Below are positions 48,170 to 57,818 of a DNA stretch of 64,000 nt, in pieces. The notes under the pieces were generated by a model that saw only the letters and a program-made list of their open reading frames with translations, searched no databases and had not been told where the DNA came from. The stretch spans positions 4,156,501 to 4,220,500 of the forward strand of contig NZ_JAPEVI010000003.1 in the NCBI RefSeq assembly GCF_026240905.1, given 5' to 3'. The DNA comes from Roseibium salinum. Its GTDB lineage: Bacteria; Pseudomonadota; Alphaproteobacteria; Rhizobiales; Stappiaceae. Each line of letters opens with the position of its first letter. The stretch's first letter is position 1. The position numbers and the translations under genes were made by a program.

Positions 48170-49756
48170 ATGGCTCCCAAGGTACTGATCTCAGACAAGT
48201 TGTCCCCCGCTGCGGTGCAGATTTTCAAGGACCGCGGTGTGGACGCGGATTTCCTTCCCGAAGTCGGCAAGGACAAGGAAAAGCTTCTCGAACTCATCGG
48301 CCAGTATGACGGCCTCGCCATTCGGTCGGCCACCAAGGTCACGGAAAAGATCATCGCGGCCGCGGACCGGTTGAAAGTGATCGGCCGGGCCGGGATCGGC
48401 GTCGACAACGTGGATATTCCCAAGGCGACCGCACGCGGCATCATCGTGATGAACACGCCGTTCGGCAATGCGATCACCACGGCCGAACACGCGATTTCCA
48501 TGATGATGTCGGTTGCGCGGCAGATCCCGGCGGCGGATGCTTCCACGCAGGCCGGCAAGTGGGAAAAGTCCCGCTTCATGGGCCGCGAACTGACCGGCAA
48601 GACGCTCGGCCTTATCGGCTGCGGCAATATCGGCTCCATCGTTGCCGACCGGGCGATAGGCCTCAAGATGAGGGTGATCGCCTATGATCCGTTCCTGACC
48701 CCGGAACGGGCCCTGGCACTGGGTGTGGAGAAGGTCGCGCTCGACGAGCTGTTGAGCCGTTCGGATTTCATCACCCTGCACACGCCGCTGACGGACAAGA
48801 CCCGCAACGTCATCAGTGCGGATGCCATCGCGAAGATGAAAAGGGGCGCGTTTCTCATCAACTGCGCCCGCGGCGGCCTGGCGGACGAGGCGGCGGTCAG
48901 GGTGGCGCTGGACGAAGGCAAGCTTGCCGGTGCGGCCTTCGACGTGTTTGTCGAGGAACCGGCAAAGGACAACGTGCTCTTCGGTGCGCCGAATTTCGTC
49001 TCGACGCCGCATCTGGGGGCCTCGACCTCGGAAGCCCAGGAGAACGTCGCCCTGCAGGTGGCCGAACAGATGTGCGACTACCTGCTTGACGGAGCCGTTC
49101 GCAACGCGCTCAACATGCCTTCGATCTCGGCCGAAGAGGCGCCGAAGCTGGCGCCCTTCGTCCGTCTGGCCGAACAACTCGGTTCCTTTGCCGGTCAATT
49201 GACCGAAACCGGCATTGAAGGCATTCGGCTGGAATATGCCGGCGCGATCGCGGAGATGAACGTCCAGGCCCTGACGGCGGCGGCGATCACCGGGCTGCTG
49301 ACACCGCTCCTGCAGACGGTCAACATGGTGTCCGCGCCGACGCTGGCCAAGGAACGGGGCATCAGGATCGAGGAAACCCGCCGCGAGAAGCAGGGAGCCT
49401 ACGAGACCTATATGCGCCTGACCGTCATCACCGAGCGTCAGGAACGGTCCGTCGCCGGCACCGTGTTCGCGGACGGAAAACCGCGGATCATCCAGGTGAA
49501 GGGCATCAACATGGAGGCCGAACTCGGGCCCCATATGCTCTACATCACCAACGAGGACAAACCCGGGTTCATCGGGCATCTGGGCATGGAGCTCGGCAGC
49601 AGCGGTGTGAACATCGCCACTTTCCACCTCGGCCGGATCGCACCGGGCGAAGATGCGATCTGTCTCGTCGAAGTGGACGGCGAAGTTCCGGACGAAGTGA
49701 TGGCGCGGTTGCGGGCCGTCTCGCATGTGAAGCAGGTTCAGGCGCTGAAATTCTGA
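48170..49756 (+). CDS. serA: D-3-phosphoglycerate dehydrogenase
   Basis: A 528-residue SerA, the committed step of serine synthesis. The NAD motif GLIGCGNIG is at 147-155; the catalytic Arg and His lie in NCARGGLADEAAVRVAL and STPHLGASTSEAQENV. It is the long form with an intervening domain and a C-terminal ACT domain (HMLYITNEDKPGFIGHLGME), which normally senses serine. The start at 48170 has aggag 8 nt before it, giving MAPKVLISDKLSP. Confidence 0.96.
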   Translation: MAPKVLISDKLSPAAVQIFKDRGVDADFLPEVGKDKEKLLELIGQYDGLAIRSATKVTEKIIAAADRLKVIGRAGIGVDNVDIPKATARGIIVMNTPFGNAITTAEHAISMMMSVARQIPAADASTQAGKWEKSRFMGRELTGKTLGLIGCGNIGSIVADRAIGLKMRVIAYDPFLTPERALALGVEKVALDELLSRSDFITLHTPLTDKTRNVISADAIAKMKRGAFLINCARGGLADEAAVRVALDEGKLAGAAFDVFVEEPAKDNVLFGAPNFVSTPHLGASTSEAQENVALQVAEQMCDYLLDGAVRNALNMPSISAEEAPKLAPFVRLAEQLGSFAGQLTETGIEGIRLEYAGAIAEMNVQALTAAAITGLLTPLLQTVNMVSAPTLAKERGIRIEETRREKQGAYETYMRLTVITERQERSVAGTVFADGKPRIIQVKGINMEAELGPHMLYITNEDKPGFIGHLGMELGSSGVNIATFHLGRIAPGEDAICLVEVDGEVPDEVMARLRAVSHVKQVQALKF

Positions 49757-49772
49757 GCGCCGGACGTCTGAG

Positions 49773-49826
49773 TTCCCTTCCGCCCTCCTGCCGGTCCGCC
49801 TTGGCCTGCAGGAGGGCGGAAGGGAA
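49773..49826. terminator. 19-bp perfect hairpin between convergent serA and EamA genes
   Basis: ttcccttccgccctcctgc (49773-49791) pairs perfectly with gcaggagggcggaagggaa (49808-49826), with a 16-nt loop. It lies between convergent genes, so bidirectional termination is likely, although neither strand has a real T tract. Confidence 0.65.
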
Positions 49827-49861
49827 AATTCCCATCAAACTCGGATGACCGCTCACGTGAG

Positions 49862-50758
49862 CTAAGCCGGCCTGGCTCTCAGGCGCTTGAAGATGCGCCC
49901 GTCCAGGACGACGAGCCCGATCAGCAGGACACTGAAGCCGCCGAGCTGCAGGGCGCCGAGATTCTCGCCCAGGATCAGCCAGCCGAAGAACAGCGCGCTT
50001 GCCGGGACAAGCAGCGTGACAAGCGAGGCATTGGTGGCGCCTGCTTCGGAGAGCAGCCGGAAATAGATCAGATAGGCCAGGGCCGTTGCCAGAACGGCAA
50101 GCGCAGCGACGTTCGCCCAGGTGGTCGGGCTCGGGTCGGCAACCGACCAGCCCGTGGCCGTAAAGAAGGCGACGGGTGCCATGATCAGGGTTGAGCCGAG
50201 CAGCTGGCCCGTCGCGGCGACTTGCGGGGGCAGCGATCTGAACCGTTTGGCGAACGTCGCGGCACAGGCGTAGGACATGGCCGCCCCGAGACAGCTGAGC
50301 TGCGCCCAGAGCGGGTCGTTGGCAAGGCCTGCGAGGCTGCTGGACAGCATGATGGCGACCCCGGCCACTCCGAGCACCACGCCGGCGGTCCGGTGCGCCT
50401 GAAGGACCTCCTGTTTCACCAGGACACTGGCGACGAGGACGGTAAACACCGGTGTCGTCGCGTTCAGGATGGAGGCAAGGCCCGCGCCGATGACGGTCTG
50501 CCCGAGAAACAGGAGCGAGAACGGCACCGCATTGTTCAGCAAACCCATGGCAAGAAATGGCAGTGCCAGGCGCAGCTGAAGGCTCCCCAGGAGCCGTTGA
50601 TGCCAGAGTACGACGAGAAGGAAGGCGCAGGCGATCGACACCCTGAAGAAGACCAGCACAAAGGGCGGAATCTCGGCTACGGCCACCTTGGCGAACAGGA
50701 AGGACCCGCCCCAGATGGCGCCGAGCACGATCAGCATGATCCAGTTTCGCAGTGGCAT
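49862..50758 (-). CDS. EamA/DMT-family transporter
   Basis: A 298-residue drug/metabolite transporter with ten predicted helices in two EamA repeats. Repeat one starts WIMLIVLGAIWGGSFLFAKV; repeat two includes LGAAMSYACAATFAKRFRSL and ends VTLLVPASALFFGWLILGEN followed by LGGFSVLLIGLVVLDGR. The substrate is unknown; family members export metabolites. It is convergent with serA. Confidence 0.9.
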   Translation of the reverse strand: MPLRNWIMLIVLGAIWGGSFLFAKVAVAEIPPFVLVFFRVSIACAFLLVVLWHQRLLGSLQLRLALPFLAMGLLNNAVPFSLLFLGQTVIGAGLASILNATTPVFTVLVASVLVKQEVLQAHRTAGVVLGVAGVAIMLSSSLAGLANDPLWAQLSCLGAAMSYACAATFAKRFRSLPPQVAATGQLLGSTLIMAPVAFFTATGWSVADPSPTTWANVAALAVLATALAYLIYFRLLSEAGATNASLVTLLVPASALFFGWLILGENLGALQLGGFSVLLIGLVVLDGRIFKRLRARPA

Positions 50759-51153
50759 TTCCGTCTCGCTTGCATGTTCAGCCTGCCGTCGGGCCAGCCG
50801 GCCTCAATGCAGACAAAATAAGCGCCTTTATGGGTGCGGCCTGCGTCGTTTCGAACGCCGCGCCGTGCCATGGCGATAATCGCCTCGACTAGCACGCAAA
50901 CGCCATGCCGCCCACCCGGAAACCGATCTGTCCGGACAGGTGGAATGGCGACGCCGCCATGATTTACAAGGGATTGCGGCGCGCGCCGAAAAAGTGAACG
51001 GCGGCGTCATAATTTGCACACGGAGACTCGCAAGAGGTAGGAAACCTGTCTATAGTCCGCGCCGTTTGCCCCGGTCAGTTGCCGGGGCTTGTCGTGTGGC
51101 GCTCGAGGCTTGGCCCGGGATCCGAAAAGCTGCTTCAGGAGAGCAAAGACTAG
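50759..51153. other. Divergent gap EamA / purA
   Basis: There is no recognisable gene. A hairpin gccccgg/ccggggc followed by ttgtcg lies at about 51068-51089, just before purA, preceded by tatagtccg, which resembles a -10 element. It may be a leader attenuator of purA or a terminator of a short transcript. Confidence 0.45.
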
Positions 51154-52446
51154 ATGGCGAATGTGGTTGTTGTCGGTTCGCAATGGGGAGACGAAGGCAA
51201 AGGCAAGATTGTCGACTGGTTGTCGGAACAGGCCGATGTCATCGTAAGGTTCCAGGGCGGTCACAACGCCGGACACACGCTGGTCATCGACGGTGTCAGC
51301 TACAAGCTCTCCCTGCTGCCGTCCGGTGTCGCGCGCGAAGGCAAATTGTCGATTATCGGCAACGGCGTCGTTCTGGACCCGCATGCGCTTTCCGACGAGG
51401 TCGAGCGGCTGGCAAAGCAGGGGGTCGTCGTGACGCCCGAGAGCCTGCGCGTTGCCGAGAATGCGACGCTCATCCTGTCGCTTCACCGCGAACTGGACGC
51501 CCTGCGGGAGAATTCCAACACCGGCACACGGATCGGCACGACCAAGCGCGGCATCGGCCCGGCCTATGAAGACAAGGTGGGCCGCCGCGCCATCCGGCTC
51601 ATGGACCTGAAGAATCTCGGCACGCTTCCGGCGAAGATCGACCGGCTGCTGACCCACCACAACGCCCTGCGCCGCGGCCTCGGCCAGGAGGAGATTTCCG
51701 CCCAGGCGATCTACGATGAGCTCGCCAGCGTCGCCGACAAGGTTCTGCCCTACATGGACAAGGTGTGGTACCTGCTCGACGGGCTGCGCCGCGAAGGCAA
51801 GCGCATCCTGTTCGAGGGCGCCCAGGGCGCGCTTCTGGATATCGACCATGGCACCTACCCGTTCGTGACCTCGTCCAACACGGTGGCCGGCCAGGCCGCG
51901 ACCGGCTGCGGCCTCGGGCCGGGATCGATCGACTACGTGCTCGGCATCACCAAAGCCTATACGACGCGTGTGGGGGAAGGGCCGTTCCCGACCGAGCAGC
52001 AGAACGAAGTCGGCGAATTTCTGGGAAGCCGCGGCCATGAATTCGGAACCGTCACCGGCCGGCGCCGGCGCTGCGGCTGGTTCGACGCCGTGCTGGTTCG
52101 CCAGACCGTGTGCACATCCGGCATCAACGGCATCGCGCTGACGAAGCTGGATGTTCTCGACGGCCTCGATGAAATCAAGATCTGCGTCGGCTACGAGCTG
52201 GACGGCGAACGCATCGACTATCTGCCGGCCTCGCAAGGGGCGCAGGAGCGGGTCGTGCCGGTTTACGAGTCGCTGCCGGGTTGGAAGGAATCGACCGAAG
52301 GCGCGCGGACCTGGGCGGACCTGCCGGCGCAGGCGATCAAATATGTGCGCCACGTGGAGGAGCTTATCGGTGCGCCGGTGGCAATTCTTTCCACCAGTCC
52401 GGAACGTGATGACACAATTCTTGTGCAGAATCCTTTCCAGGATTGA
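51154..52446 (+). CDS. purA: Adenylosuccinate synthetase
   Basis: A 430-residue GTP enzyme making adenylosuccinate from IMP and aspartate. It has the N-terminal [14 protein letters not shown] loop (Asp13 catalytic, GDEGKGK), [50 protein letters not shown] followed by TSSN, and [15 protein letters not shown]. Length and all motifs are normal. Confidence 0.98.
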   Translation: MANVVVVGSQWGDEGKGKIVDWLSEQADVIVRFQGGHNAGHTLVIDGVSYKLSLLPSGVAREGKLSIIGNGVVLDPHALSDEVERLAKQGVVVTPESLRVAENATLILSLHRELDALRENSNTGTRIGTTKRGIGPAYEDKVGRRAIRLMDLKNLGTLPAKIDRLLTHHNALRRGLGQEEISAQAIYDELASVADKVLPYMDKVWYLLDGLRREGKRILFEGAQGALLDIDHGTYPFVTSSNTVAGQAATGCGLGPGSIDYVLGITKAYTTRVGEGPFPTEQQNEVGEFLGSRGHEFGTVTGRRRRCGWFDAVLVRQTVCTSGINGIALTKLDVLDGLDEIKICVGYELDGERIDYLPASQGAQERVVPVYESLPGWKESTEGARTWADLPAQAIKYVRHVEELIGAPVAILSTSPERDDTILVQNPFQD

Positions 52447-52709
52447 GATCTGCGGCGATAGAAGGCCAATAATTGAAGCTGACAGGCGCGTTGCGAGATC
52501 ACGATGGCTTGGCCGGGTATTCTCAATTGCGCTTGTCCGCGTCGATCAGATAACTACGTAACGGGACAAGAGTACTGGAAGGTTCGCTGTTTGAACGGGA
52601 TTTTTCGAAGAAATAGCGCCGGTCTTCAAAAACTTGCTATAAGCCTGACTATGACCCGAAATCTCAGGCCAGCAGATCCGATCCTTGCAGTTGGCCGGTA
52701 GGCAGGAAG

Positions 52710-54446
52710 ATGGCTGATTATTATTCGATTCTGAAGAAAACGATCGCGTCTTTGCCGGAAAGCAATGGTGCTGCCCGCCGGAGTGTGTACAGCCGCGCGC
52801 GCAACGCCATTGTCAATCAACTCAAAGCCTACGAACCGCCGCTGTCGCCTTCCGAAATCACCGCCGAACAGCTCCGCCTGGAAGAGGCGATCCGCAAGGT
52901 GGAAGCGGAAGCAGCCCGGGAAAGCCTCGGCCTGGGCCCGGCAGCCCCCAGGGTGGAGCCGCCCGTGGCGCGGCCTGCCGCTGCCGCGCCCGCGGAAGAC
53001 GAGGCCGAGGTCGCAGCCGAGCCGGCCCATGAACCCGCGCCTGAGGGCGAGGAGGAGGCTCCGTCTGACGAGGATGTCCCTTCACCGCTGAAAGACACGC
53101 TTTCGGAAGCGCAATCGCTCGGCACGGCCGCCACCCAGGCCGTCCAGAGCACCAGGGAGGCCGCTGATCCTTCGCTCGAGCAGCCTTCGGTGGATACATC
53201 GCCAGAGCGCCGCGAACCGTCCTTTGGAAGCCAGGCGCCTCATGAAGACGACAGTCTTTTTGAACCGGAAGATGGTCAGCAAGCAGCAACCGAAACGTCG
53301 CGCTACGGCGACGCCGAGCTGGCGGCCGCAAAAGAGAGCTTCAGGAAAAACGGCCGGTCGAAACGCCCGAGCGCTTCGGAGGCCTTGAGGGACGGCGCCG
53401 GCAACCGCATCCTTCCGATCGTGATCGCGGCCGTCCTGTTGTTGGCGGTTCTGGGCGCCGGCGCCTATTTCTTCCTCGCGCCCGAAGGACAGTTCACCGC
53501 CAACAGGACGGGCGAGACGTCCGAGACGTCTCAGACGACCTCACCCGCCGATGAGCCGGTGGATGAACCGGCGGAGGTGGGCACTGCGGACGGTACGGCC
53601 GGAGAGCCGGTGAAGAATAGCGACCGGTTGCTGAGCGACAGCGAAGGGGAGGTGGTTGCACCGGACGCGCGGTCCGTCACCACGACCCTGATTACACCTG
53701 AGGAGGCTGAACCGAAGCCCGCCCAACCTTCCATCGTCACCAATATCGAAGGAGACGATGCGCCCGCTGACGCCGAAGCGCCGGCCGGGGAAACCGCATC
53801 GGAGCCCGGCGACGGTGAACCGCTCGCCGTTCCGGAAGGCAACCTGGCGGCGATCGCGCCCGAGGAAACCACGCCGTCCGATCCTTCCGTCGGGCTTGAG
53901 GAAGGGGCTCAACGCTCGATCCTCTATGAGGAGGGGGATGAAAGCGGAGGGGCCGGCACGGCTTCTCAGGGCGCCGTTGTCTGGACGCTCGAGGAAGAGA
54001 CCAATCTCGACGGCAAGGCGCAGGCGGTTCTGAGTGCATCGGTCGAAATCCCCGAACGCGACGTGAAGGTCGATATCCGGATCAAGCCGAATGACGACAC
54101 GTCCCTGCCGGCCAGCCATCTCGTTGAGATCAAGTACGAGTTCCCTGATAGCTTTGCCTCCGGCGATGTCGTCAACGTTCCCGGCCTTGTCATGAAACCG
54201 ACGGAAGAGGCACGCGGCGATGCGTTGATCGGAGCCTCGGTGAAAGTCTCTCCGGGCTTCTTCTGGATCGCGCTTTCCAATCTGCCGAACGAACAGCAGC
54301 GCAACCTCGCCCTTTTGCGTGAGCGTGGCTGGATCGACATTCCCATGCTCTACGAGAACGGCAAACGCGGGATCCTGACCATCGAAAAGGGTTCGGCCGG
54401 CGAGAATGTAGTCGAACAGGCCCTTTCCTCTTGGCAGGCCGGCTGA
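52710..54446 (+). CDS. Large acidic protein with one central membrane helix (function unknown)
   Basis: A 578-residue protein. A short N-terminal helical domain (MADYYSILKKTIASLPESNG, ARRSVYSRARNAIVNQLKAY, and a coiled coil to about 72) lies in the cytoplasm. It is followed by an Ala/Pro/Glu-rich disordered stretch, one membrane helix at about 231-255 (ILPIVIAAVLLLAVLGAGAY), a second acidic disordered stretch, and a folded C-terminal beta-rich domain (about 425-575, SQGAVVWTLEEETNLDGKAQ and LVEIKYEFPDSFASGDVV). Similar proteins occur downstream of purA in Hyphomicrobiales (recollection). I give no function. It starts 263 nt after purA. Confidence 0.8.
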   Translation: MADYYSILKKTIASLPESNGAARRSVYSRARNAIVNQLKAYEPPLSPSEITAEQLRLEEAIRKVEAEAARESLGLGPAAPRVEPPVARPAAAAPAEDEAEVAAEPAHEPAPEGEEEAPSDEDVPSPLKDTLSEAQSLGTAATQAVQSTREAADPSLEQPSVDTSPERREPSFGSQAPHEDDSLFEPEDGQQAATETSRYGDAELAAAKESFRKNGRSKRPSASEALRDGAGNRILPIVIAAVLLLAVLGAGAYFFLAPEGQFTANRTGETSETSQTTSPADEPVDEPAEVGTADGTAGEPVKNSDRLLSDSEGEVVAPDARSVTTTLITPEEAEPKPAQPSIVTNIEGDDAPADAEAPAGETASEPGDGEPLAVPEGNLAAIAPEETTPSDPSVGLEEGAQRSILYEEGDESGGAGTASQGAVVWTLEEETNLDGKAQAVLSASVEIPERDVKVDIRIKPNDDTSLPASHLVEIKYEFPDSFASGDVVNVPGLVMKPTEEARGDALIGASVKVSPGFFWIALSNLPNEQQRNLALLRERGWIDIPMLYENGKRGILTIEKGSAGENVVEQALSSWQAG

Positions 54447-54488
54447 CACCTCAAGATTGAAAAGCCGCCATCCGGCGCCTCGGTTTTC

Positions 54489-54632
54489 TGACGAAGTACC
54501 TCCTTTCCATCGTCATCCCGGCCAAGCGCAGCGCGAGCCGGGACCGGAGAGCCACTAGCATTCGCGTTATCGCCGATAGACATCGGCTCACCGATCCCGG
54601 GTCTCCGCTTCGCTGCGCCCGGGATGACGATC
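54489..54632. repeat. Dispersed extragenic repeat, copy C
   Basis: It starts ctgacgaagtacctcctttc, then atcgtcatcccggccaagcg, and ends gatcccgggtctccgcttcg followed by ctgcgcccgggatgacgat. The two ends form a long imperfect hairpin. It is closest to copy B at both ends but has a shorter and different interior. It lies between the acidic protein gene and the TPP riboswitch. Confidence 0.8.
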
Positions 54633-54701
54633 CGAAGATCCGCCTGGACCGCCATCCGGCGGCTTGCATTTTTCGGCCGGGCAGGGCATGTTCCGGCTTG
54701 G

Positions 54702-54790
54702 TCCGAGGGGTGCTCCCATTGTGGAGCTGAGATGGCGCAAGCGCCGAACCCTTAGAACCTGATCCGGGTCATGCCGGCGAAGGGACGGAA
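54702..54790 (+). promoter_or_regulatory. TPP riboswitch (THI element)
   Basis: It has all the fixed segments of the thiamine pyrophosphate riboswitch in order: ggggtgctcc, gctgagat, the small ggcgcaagcgcc hairpin, gaacccttagaacctgatcc, ggtcatgccggcgaaggga. It controls the thiXY genes downstream. After it, ggatctcc (54808-54815) and ggagatcc (54843-54850) can pair and may form the expression platform. Confidence 0.95.
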
Positions 54791-54949
54791 TCCTTAGCCT
54801 ATTCCCGGATCTCCAATGTCACGTTCGGCACGTCCGAAGACGGGAGATCCTATGCGTTTGTGCCTGCCATCGCGGCGGCATCTGCACATGCAGATACCGT
54901 TCGCCGGAACGGAAGCCTCAAAGGCCTTTCAGTCGGTCTGGGAGGCGCC

Positions 54950-55705
54950 ATGAAGGCGTTCCTTGCCATCCTCCTGAAATTCCTGGCCGGCACCGGCGCT
55001 GCCCTGGGCATCTGGGGCCTGTTGGTCGCGGTCCTGCAGCCGCCGTCCTTCATGCTTCCCGGGCCGGTGGACGTGCTGCTTGCCTTTCCCAAACATGCCG
55101 GTTTCCTGCTGCACCATGCGGGGATCACGGCCCTGGAAACCGTGCTCGGATTTGCACTCGGCGTCACGTCCGGGGCGCTTCTGGCGATATCCGTCTGGCT
55201 GTTTCCGCTGGCCGGGCGGGTGATCATGCCGCCGATCCTGGTGACGCAGGCCTTGCCGGTTTTCGCCATCGCACCGGTGCTGGTGCTCTGGCTGGGCTTC
55301 GGCATGTCCTCGAAAATCGTCATGGCCATACTGGTGATCTTCTTCACGGTCACCTCGACCGTCTATGACGGGCTGCGGCGGACCGAAACCGGCCTCAAGG
55401 ACCTGGCTCGCCTTTACGGCGTGCCCAGGCACAAGGAGCTTTGGATCTTCCGTCTCCCCTCCGCCTTGCCCGCCTTTGCGTCCGGCCTGCGCGTTGCCGC
55501 CGTTTTTGCCCCGATGGGCGCGGTGGTCGGCGAGTGGGCCGGAGCCAAGGGCGGGCTGGCTTTCATCATGTTGCAGGCCAATGCGCGCGGCAATGCCAAT
55601 CTCCTGTTTGCCGCCGTCATCCTGCTCGCGCTGATGGTGCTGGCCATGCGCTACGCCGTCGAACATCTCACCCGAATTCTCGTCCCCTGGCAGGTCGAAG
55701 ACTGA
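54950..55705 (+). CDS. thiX: Thiamine-precursor (HMP) ABC transporter permease
   Basis: A 251-residue permease of the SsuC/ThiX type with about six helices. The core loop ASGLRVAAVFAPMGAVVGEW includes the EAA-like coupling region. The TPP riboswitch directly upstream makes a role in uptake of the thiamine pyrimidine precursor very likely. The start at 54950 is supported by ggaggcgcc just before it; the frame is open upstream to 54860 without a site. Followed by the binding protein after 27 nt. Confidence 0.88.
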   Translation: MKAFLAILLKFLAGTGAALGIWGLLVAVLQPPSFMLPGPVDVLLAFPKHAGFLLHHAGITALETVLGFALGVTSGALLAISVWLFPLAGRVIMPPILVTQALPVFAIAPVLVLWLGFGMSSKIVMAILVIFFTVTSTVYDGLRRTETGLKDLARLYGVPRHKELWIFRLPSALPAFASGLRVAAVFAPMGAVVGEWAGAKGGLAFIMLQANARGNANLLFAAVILLALMVLAMRYAVEHLTRILVPWQVED

Positions 55706-55732
55706 CCGCCGCCTCAATTTCTGGAGGATTGA

Positions 55733-56674
55733 ATGAAAAAGACACTGCTATCCCTGACGGTTGCCGCCGGTCTGCTCGCCAGCACCCCGCTTCAAGCCGC
55801 GGAAAAGCTGACCGTGCTCCTGGACTGGTTCACTAATCCCGACCATGCTCCGGTCATCACCGCGCAGACCATGGGTTTCTTCGAAGCCGAGGGCCTTGAC
55901 GTGGAACTGGTCGAACCTGCCGACCCGGCCATGCCCCCGAAACTCGTTGCCGCAGGGCAGGGGGATATCGCCATCTCCTACCAGCCGACGCTGCATGCCC
56001 ATATCGAGGAAGGCCTGCCCCTGATGCATATCGGCACGCTGGTGGAAACGCCGCTCAACTCGCTGATCGTTCTGAAGGACGGTCCGATCAAGGAATTGAA
56101 GGACCTGAAGGGCAAGACGATCGGGTTTTCCGTGTCCGGTTTCGAAGATGCCATGCTCGGACAGATGCTGCGCTCGGTTGATCTCACGATCGACGATGTC
56201 GAACTCATCAACGTGAATTTCGCTCTGTCTCCGGCGCTCATGTCGGGCCAGGTGGATGCGGTCATCGGCGCCTACCGCAATTTCGAGCTGACGCAGATCG
56301 AGATCGAAGGCAAGGAAGGCAAGGCCTTCTTCCCGGAGGAAAACGGCGTGCCGGTCTTCGATGAGCTCATCTATGTGGTGAACAAGGACAAGGTCGACGA
56401 TCCGCGCTATGCCAGGTTCCTGGCAGCGGTCGAGGCGGCGACGATCTACCTGACCAACCATCCGGAGCAAGCCTGGAACGCCTTCATCGAGGCCTATCCG
56501 CATCTCAATGACGAATTGAACAAACGCGCCTGGGCGGACACGCTGCCGCGCTTTGCCAAGCGCCCCGCAGCGCTCGACAAGGGACGCTATCAGCGCTTTG
56601 CCGAGTTCATGGCCGAGGCCGGCCTCATCAGCAAGGTCGTGCCGGTCGAAAGCTACGCCATCGAAATCAGGTGA
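55733..56674 (+). CDS. thiY: HMP/thiamine-precursor binding protein
   Basis: A 313-residue periplasmic binding protein of the NMT1/THI5-like family. The signal peptide ends TPLQA-AEKL (about residue 23). LTVLLDWFTNPDHAPVITAQ is the hallmark opening of ThiY proteins that bind formylaminopyrimidine (HMP derivatives). It pairs with the ThiX permease. The expected ATPase gene (thiZ) is not present; the next gene is rpoH on the other strand. Confidence 0.9.
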   Translation: MKKTLLSLTVAAGLLASTPLQAAEKLTVLLDWFTNPDHAPVITAQTMGFFEAEGLDVELVEPADPAMPPKLVAAGQGDIAISYQPTLHAHIEEGLPLMHIGTLVETPLNSLIVLKDGPIKELKDLKGKTIGFSVSGFEDAMLGQMLRSVDLTIDDVELINVNFALSPALMSGQVDAVIGAYRNFELTQIEIEGKEGKAFFPEENGVPVFDELIYVVNKDKVDDPRYARFLAAVEAATIYLTNHPEQAWNAFIEAYPHLNDELNKRAWADTLPRFAKRPAALDKGRYQRFAEFMAEAGLISKVVPVESYAIEIR

Positions 56675-56690
56675 GCGAGGCGGGCGCCGG

Positions 56691-56727
56691 AAAACGAAAA
56701 ACGCCGAAGCCCATATAGGCTCCGGCG
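56691..56727 (-). terminator. Terminator of rpoH
   Basis: On the minus strand the stem cgccggagcc/ggcttcggcg (one U-G wobble) with loop tatatg is followed by tttttcgtttt. It may also serve thiY on the plus strand. Confidence 0.8.
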
Positions 56728-56756
56728 CTTTCGGGCAACCTGCTAGGTTCCGGACG

Positions 56757-57641
56757 TCAGGCTGCCGGTTGTTCCATGGAACGGGCGCTGTTGCGCACGG
56801 CCTTTTGAACCTTTTCGAAGGCGCGGACTTCGATCTGGCGCACGCGTTCGCGGCTGACGCCGAATTCGCCGGACAGATCCTCCAGCGTCATCGGGTCCTC
56901 GGAGAGCCGGCGGGCCTCGAAAATGCGGCGTTCGCGTTCATTGAGGACATCCATGGCGTCGCTCAGGAGCTTGCGGCGCATGTCCAGCTCCTCCTGATTG
57001 GCCAGCATGGTTTCCTGGCTTTCGCTCTCGTCGACGAGCCAATCCTGCCATTCGCCGGCGTCCGCTTCCGCACGCACCGGGGCGTTGAGGCTGGCGTCGC
57101 CGCCGAGGCGGCGGTTCATGGAGATGACCTCGTCCTCGGACACGCCGAGGCGGGTCGCGATTTCAGACACCTGATGCGGCTTCAGGTCGCCCTCGTCCAG
57201 CGCCTGGATCTTGCCCTTCAGACGGCGCAGATTGAAAAACAGCCGTTTCTGGTTTGCGGTGGTGCCCATTTTGACGAGCGACCAGGACCGCAGGATATAT
57301 TCCTGAATGGCGGCCTTGATCCACCACATCGCATAGGTCGCGAGCCGGAAACCCTTGTCCGGCTCAAAGCGCTTGACCGCCTGCATCAGGCCGACATTGC
57401 CTTCGGAGACGACTTCGCCGATCGGCAGGCCGTAGCCGCGGTACCCCATGGCGATCTTGGCGACGAGCCGCAGGTGGGAATTGACGAGGCGCTCTGCCGC
57501 TTCAGGGTCTTCATGCTCCTTGTAGCGCTTGGCGAGCATGTACTCTTCCTGCGGCTGCAGCATGGGAAACTTGCAGATCTCATCCAGATAGCGGCTGAGG
57601 CCGCCTTCCCCGGCAGTGAGCATCGGTACGTTCTGGGCCAT
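56757..57641 (-). CDS. rpoH: RNA polymerase heat-shock sigma factor RpoH
   Basis: A 294-residue sigma-32. Region 2 has LVNSHLRLVAKIAMGYRGYG, EGNVGLMQAVKRFEPDKGFR and FRLATYAMWWIKAAIQEYIL. The RpoH box (KRLFFNLRRLKGK) distinguishes it from RpoD. Region 4 ends LEDLSGEFGVSRERVRQIEV. The start at 57641 has ggggg 8 nt upstream; a GTG at 57650 is in frame. FtsH, encoded in this window, degrades RpoH in known systems. Confidence 0.96.
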   Translation of the reverse strand: MAQNVPMLTAGEGGLSRYLDEICKFPMLQPQEEYMLAKRYKEHEDPEAAERLVNSHLRLVAKIAMGYRGYGLPIGEVVSEGNVGLMQAVKRFEPDKGFRLATYAMWWIKAAIQEYILRSWSLVKMGTTANQKRLFFNLRRLKGKIQALDEGDLKPHQVSEIATRLGVSEDEVISMNRRLGGDASLNAPVRAEADAGEWQDWLVDESESQETMLANQEELDMRRKLLSDAMDVLNERERRIFEARRLSEDPMTLEDLSGEFGVSRERVRQIEVRAFEKVQKAVRNSARSMEQPAA

Positions 57642-57818
57642 AACATGCACCCCCTTTCGTCAAACTGCGTCCCCAGGCTCCGGGTGCCCCGCGAAATTCG
57701 CGCAAGCGAGCCGTTTCGGAGTTAAGGCGGACGCACAATAGTGTCCGTTCAGGCACACAAGATCTCCTAATATAGGTCGGAATTTGCCGATTGCATGACT
57801 GAAAAACGAAATAGGATC

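Noticed and set aside
48191..49726. A long open frame antisense to serA
   Set aside because: A shadow; SerA is complete with all motifs.
54817..54952. A 45-codon frame between the TPP riboswitch and thiX, ending in an overlap with the thiX start
   Set aside because: The product resembles no thiamine protein, and it spans the predicted expression-platform hairpin. It is more likely untranslated leader.
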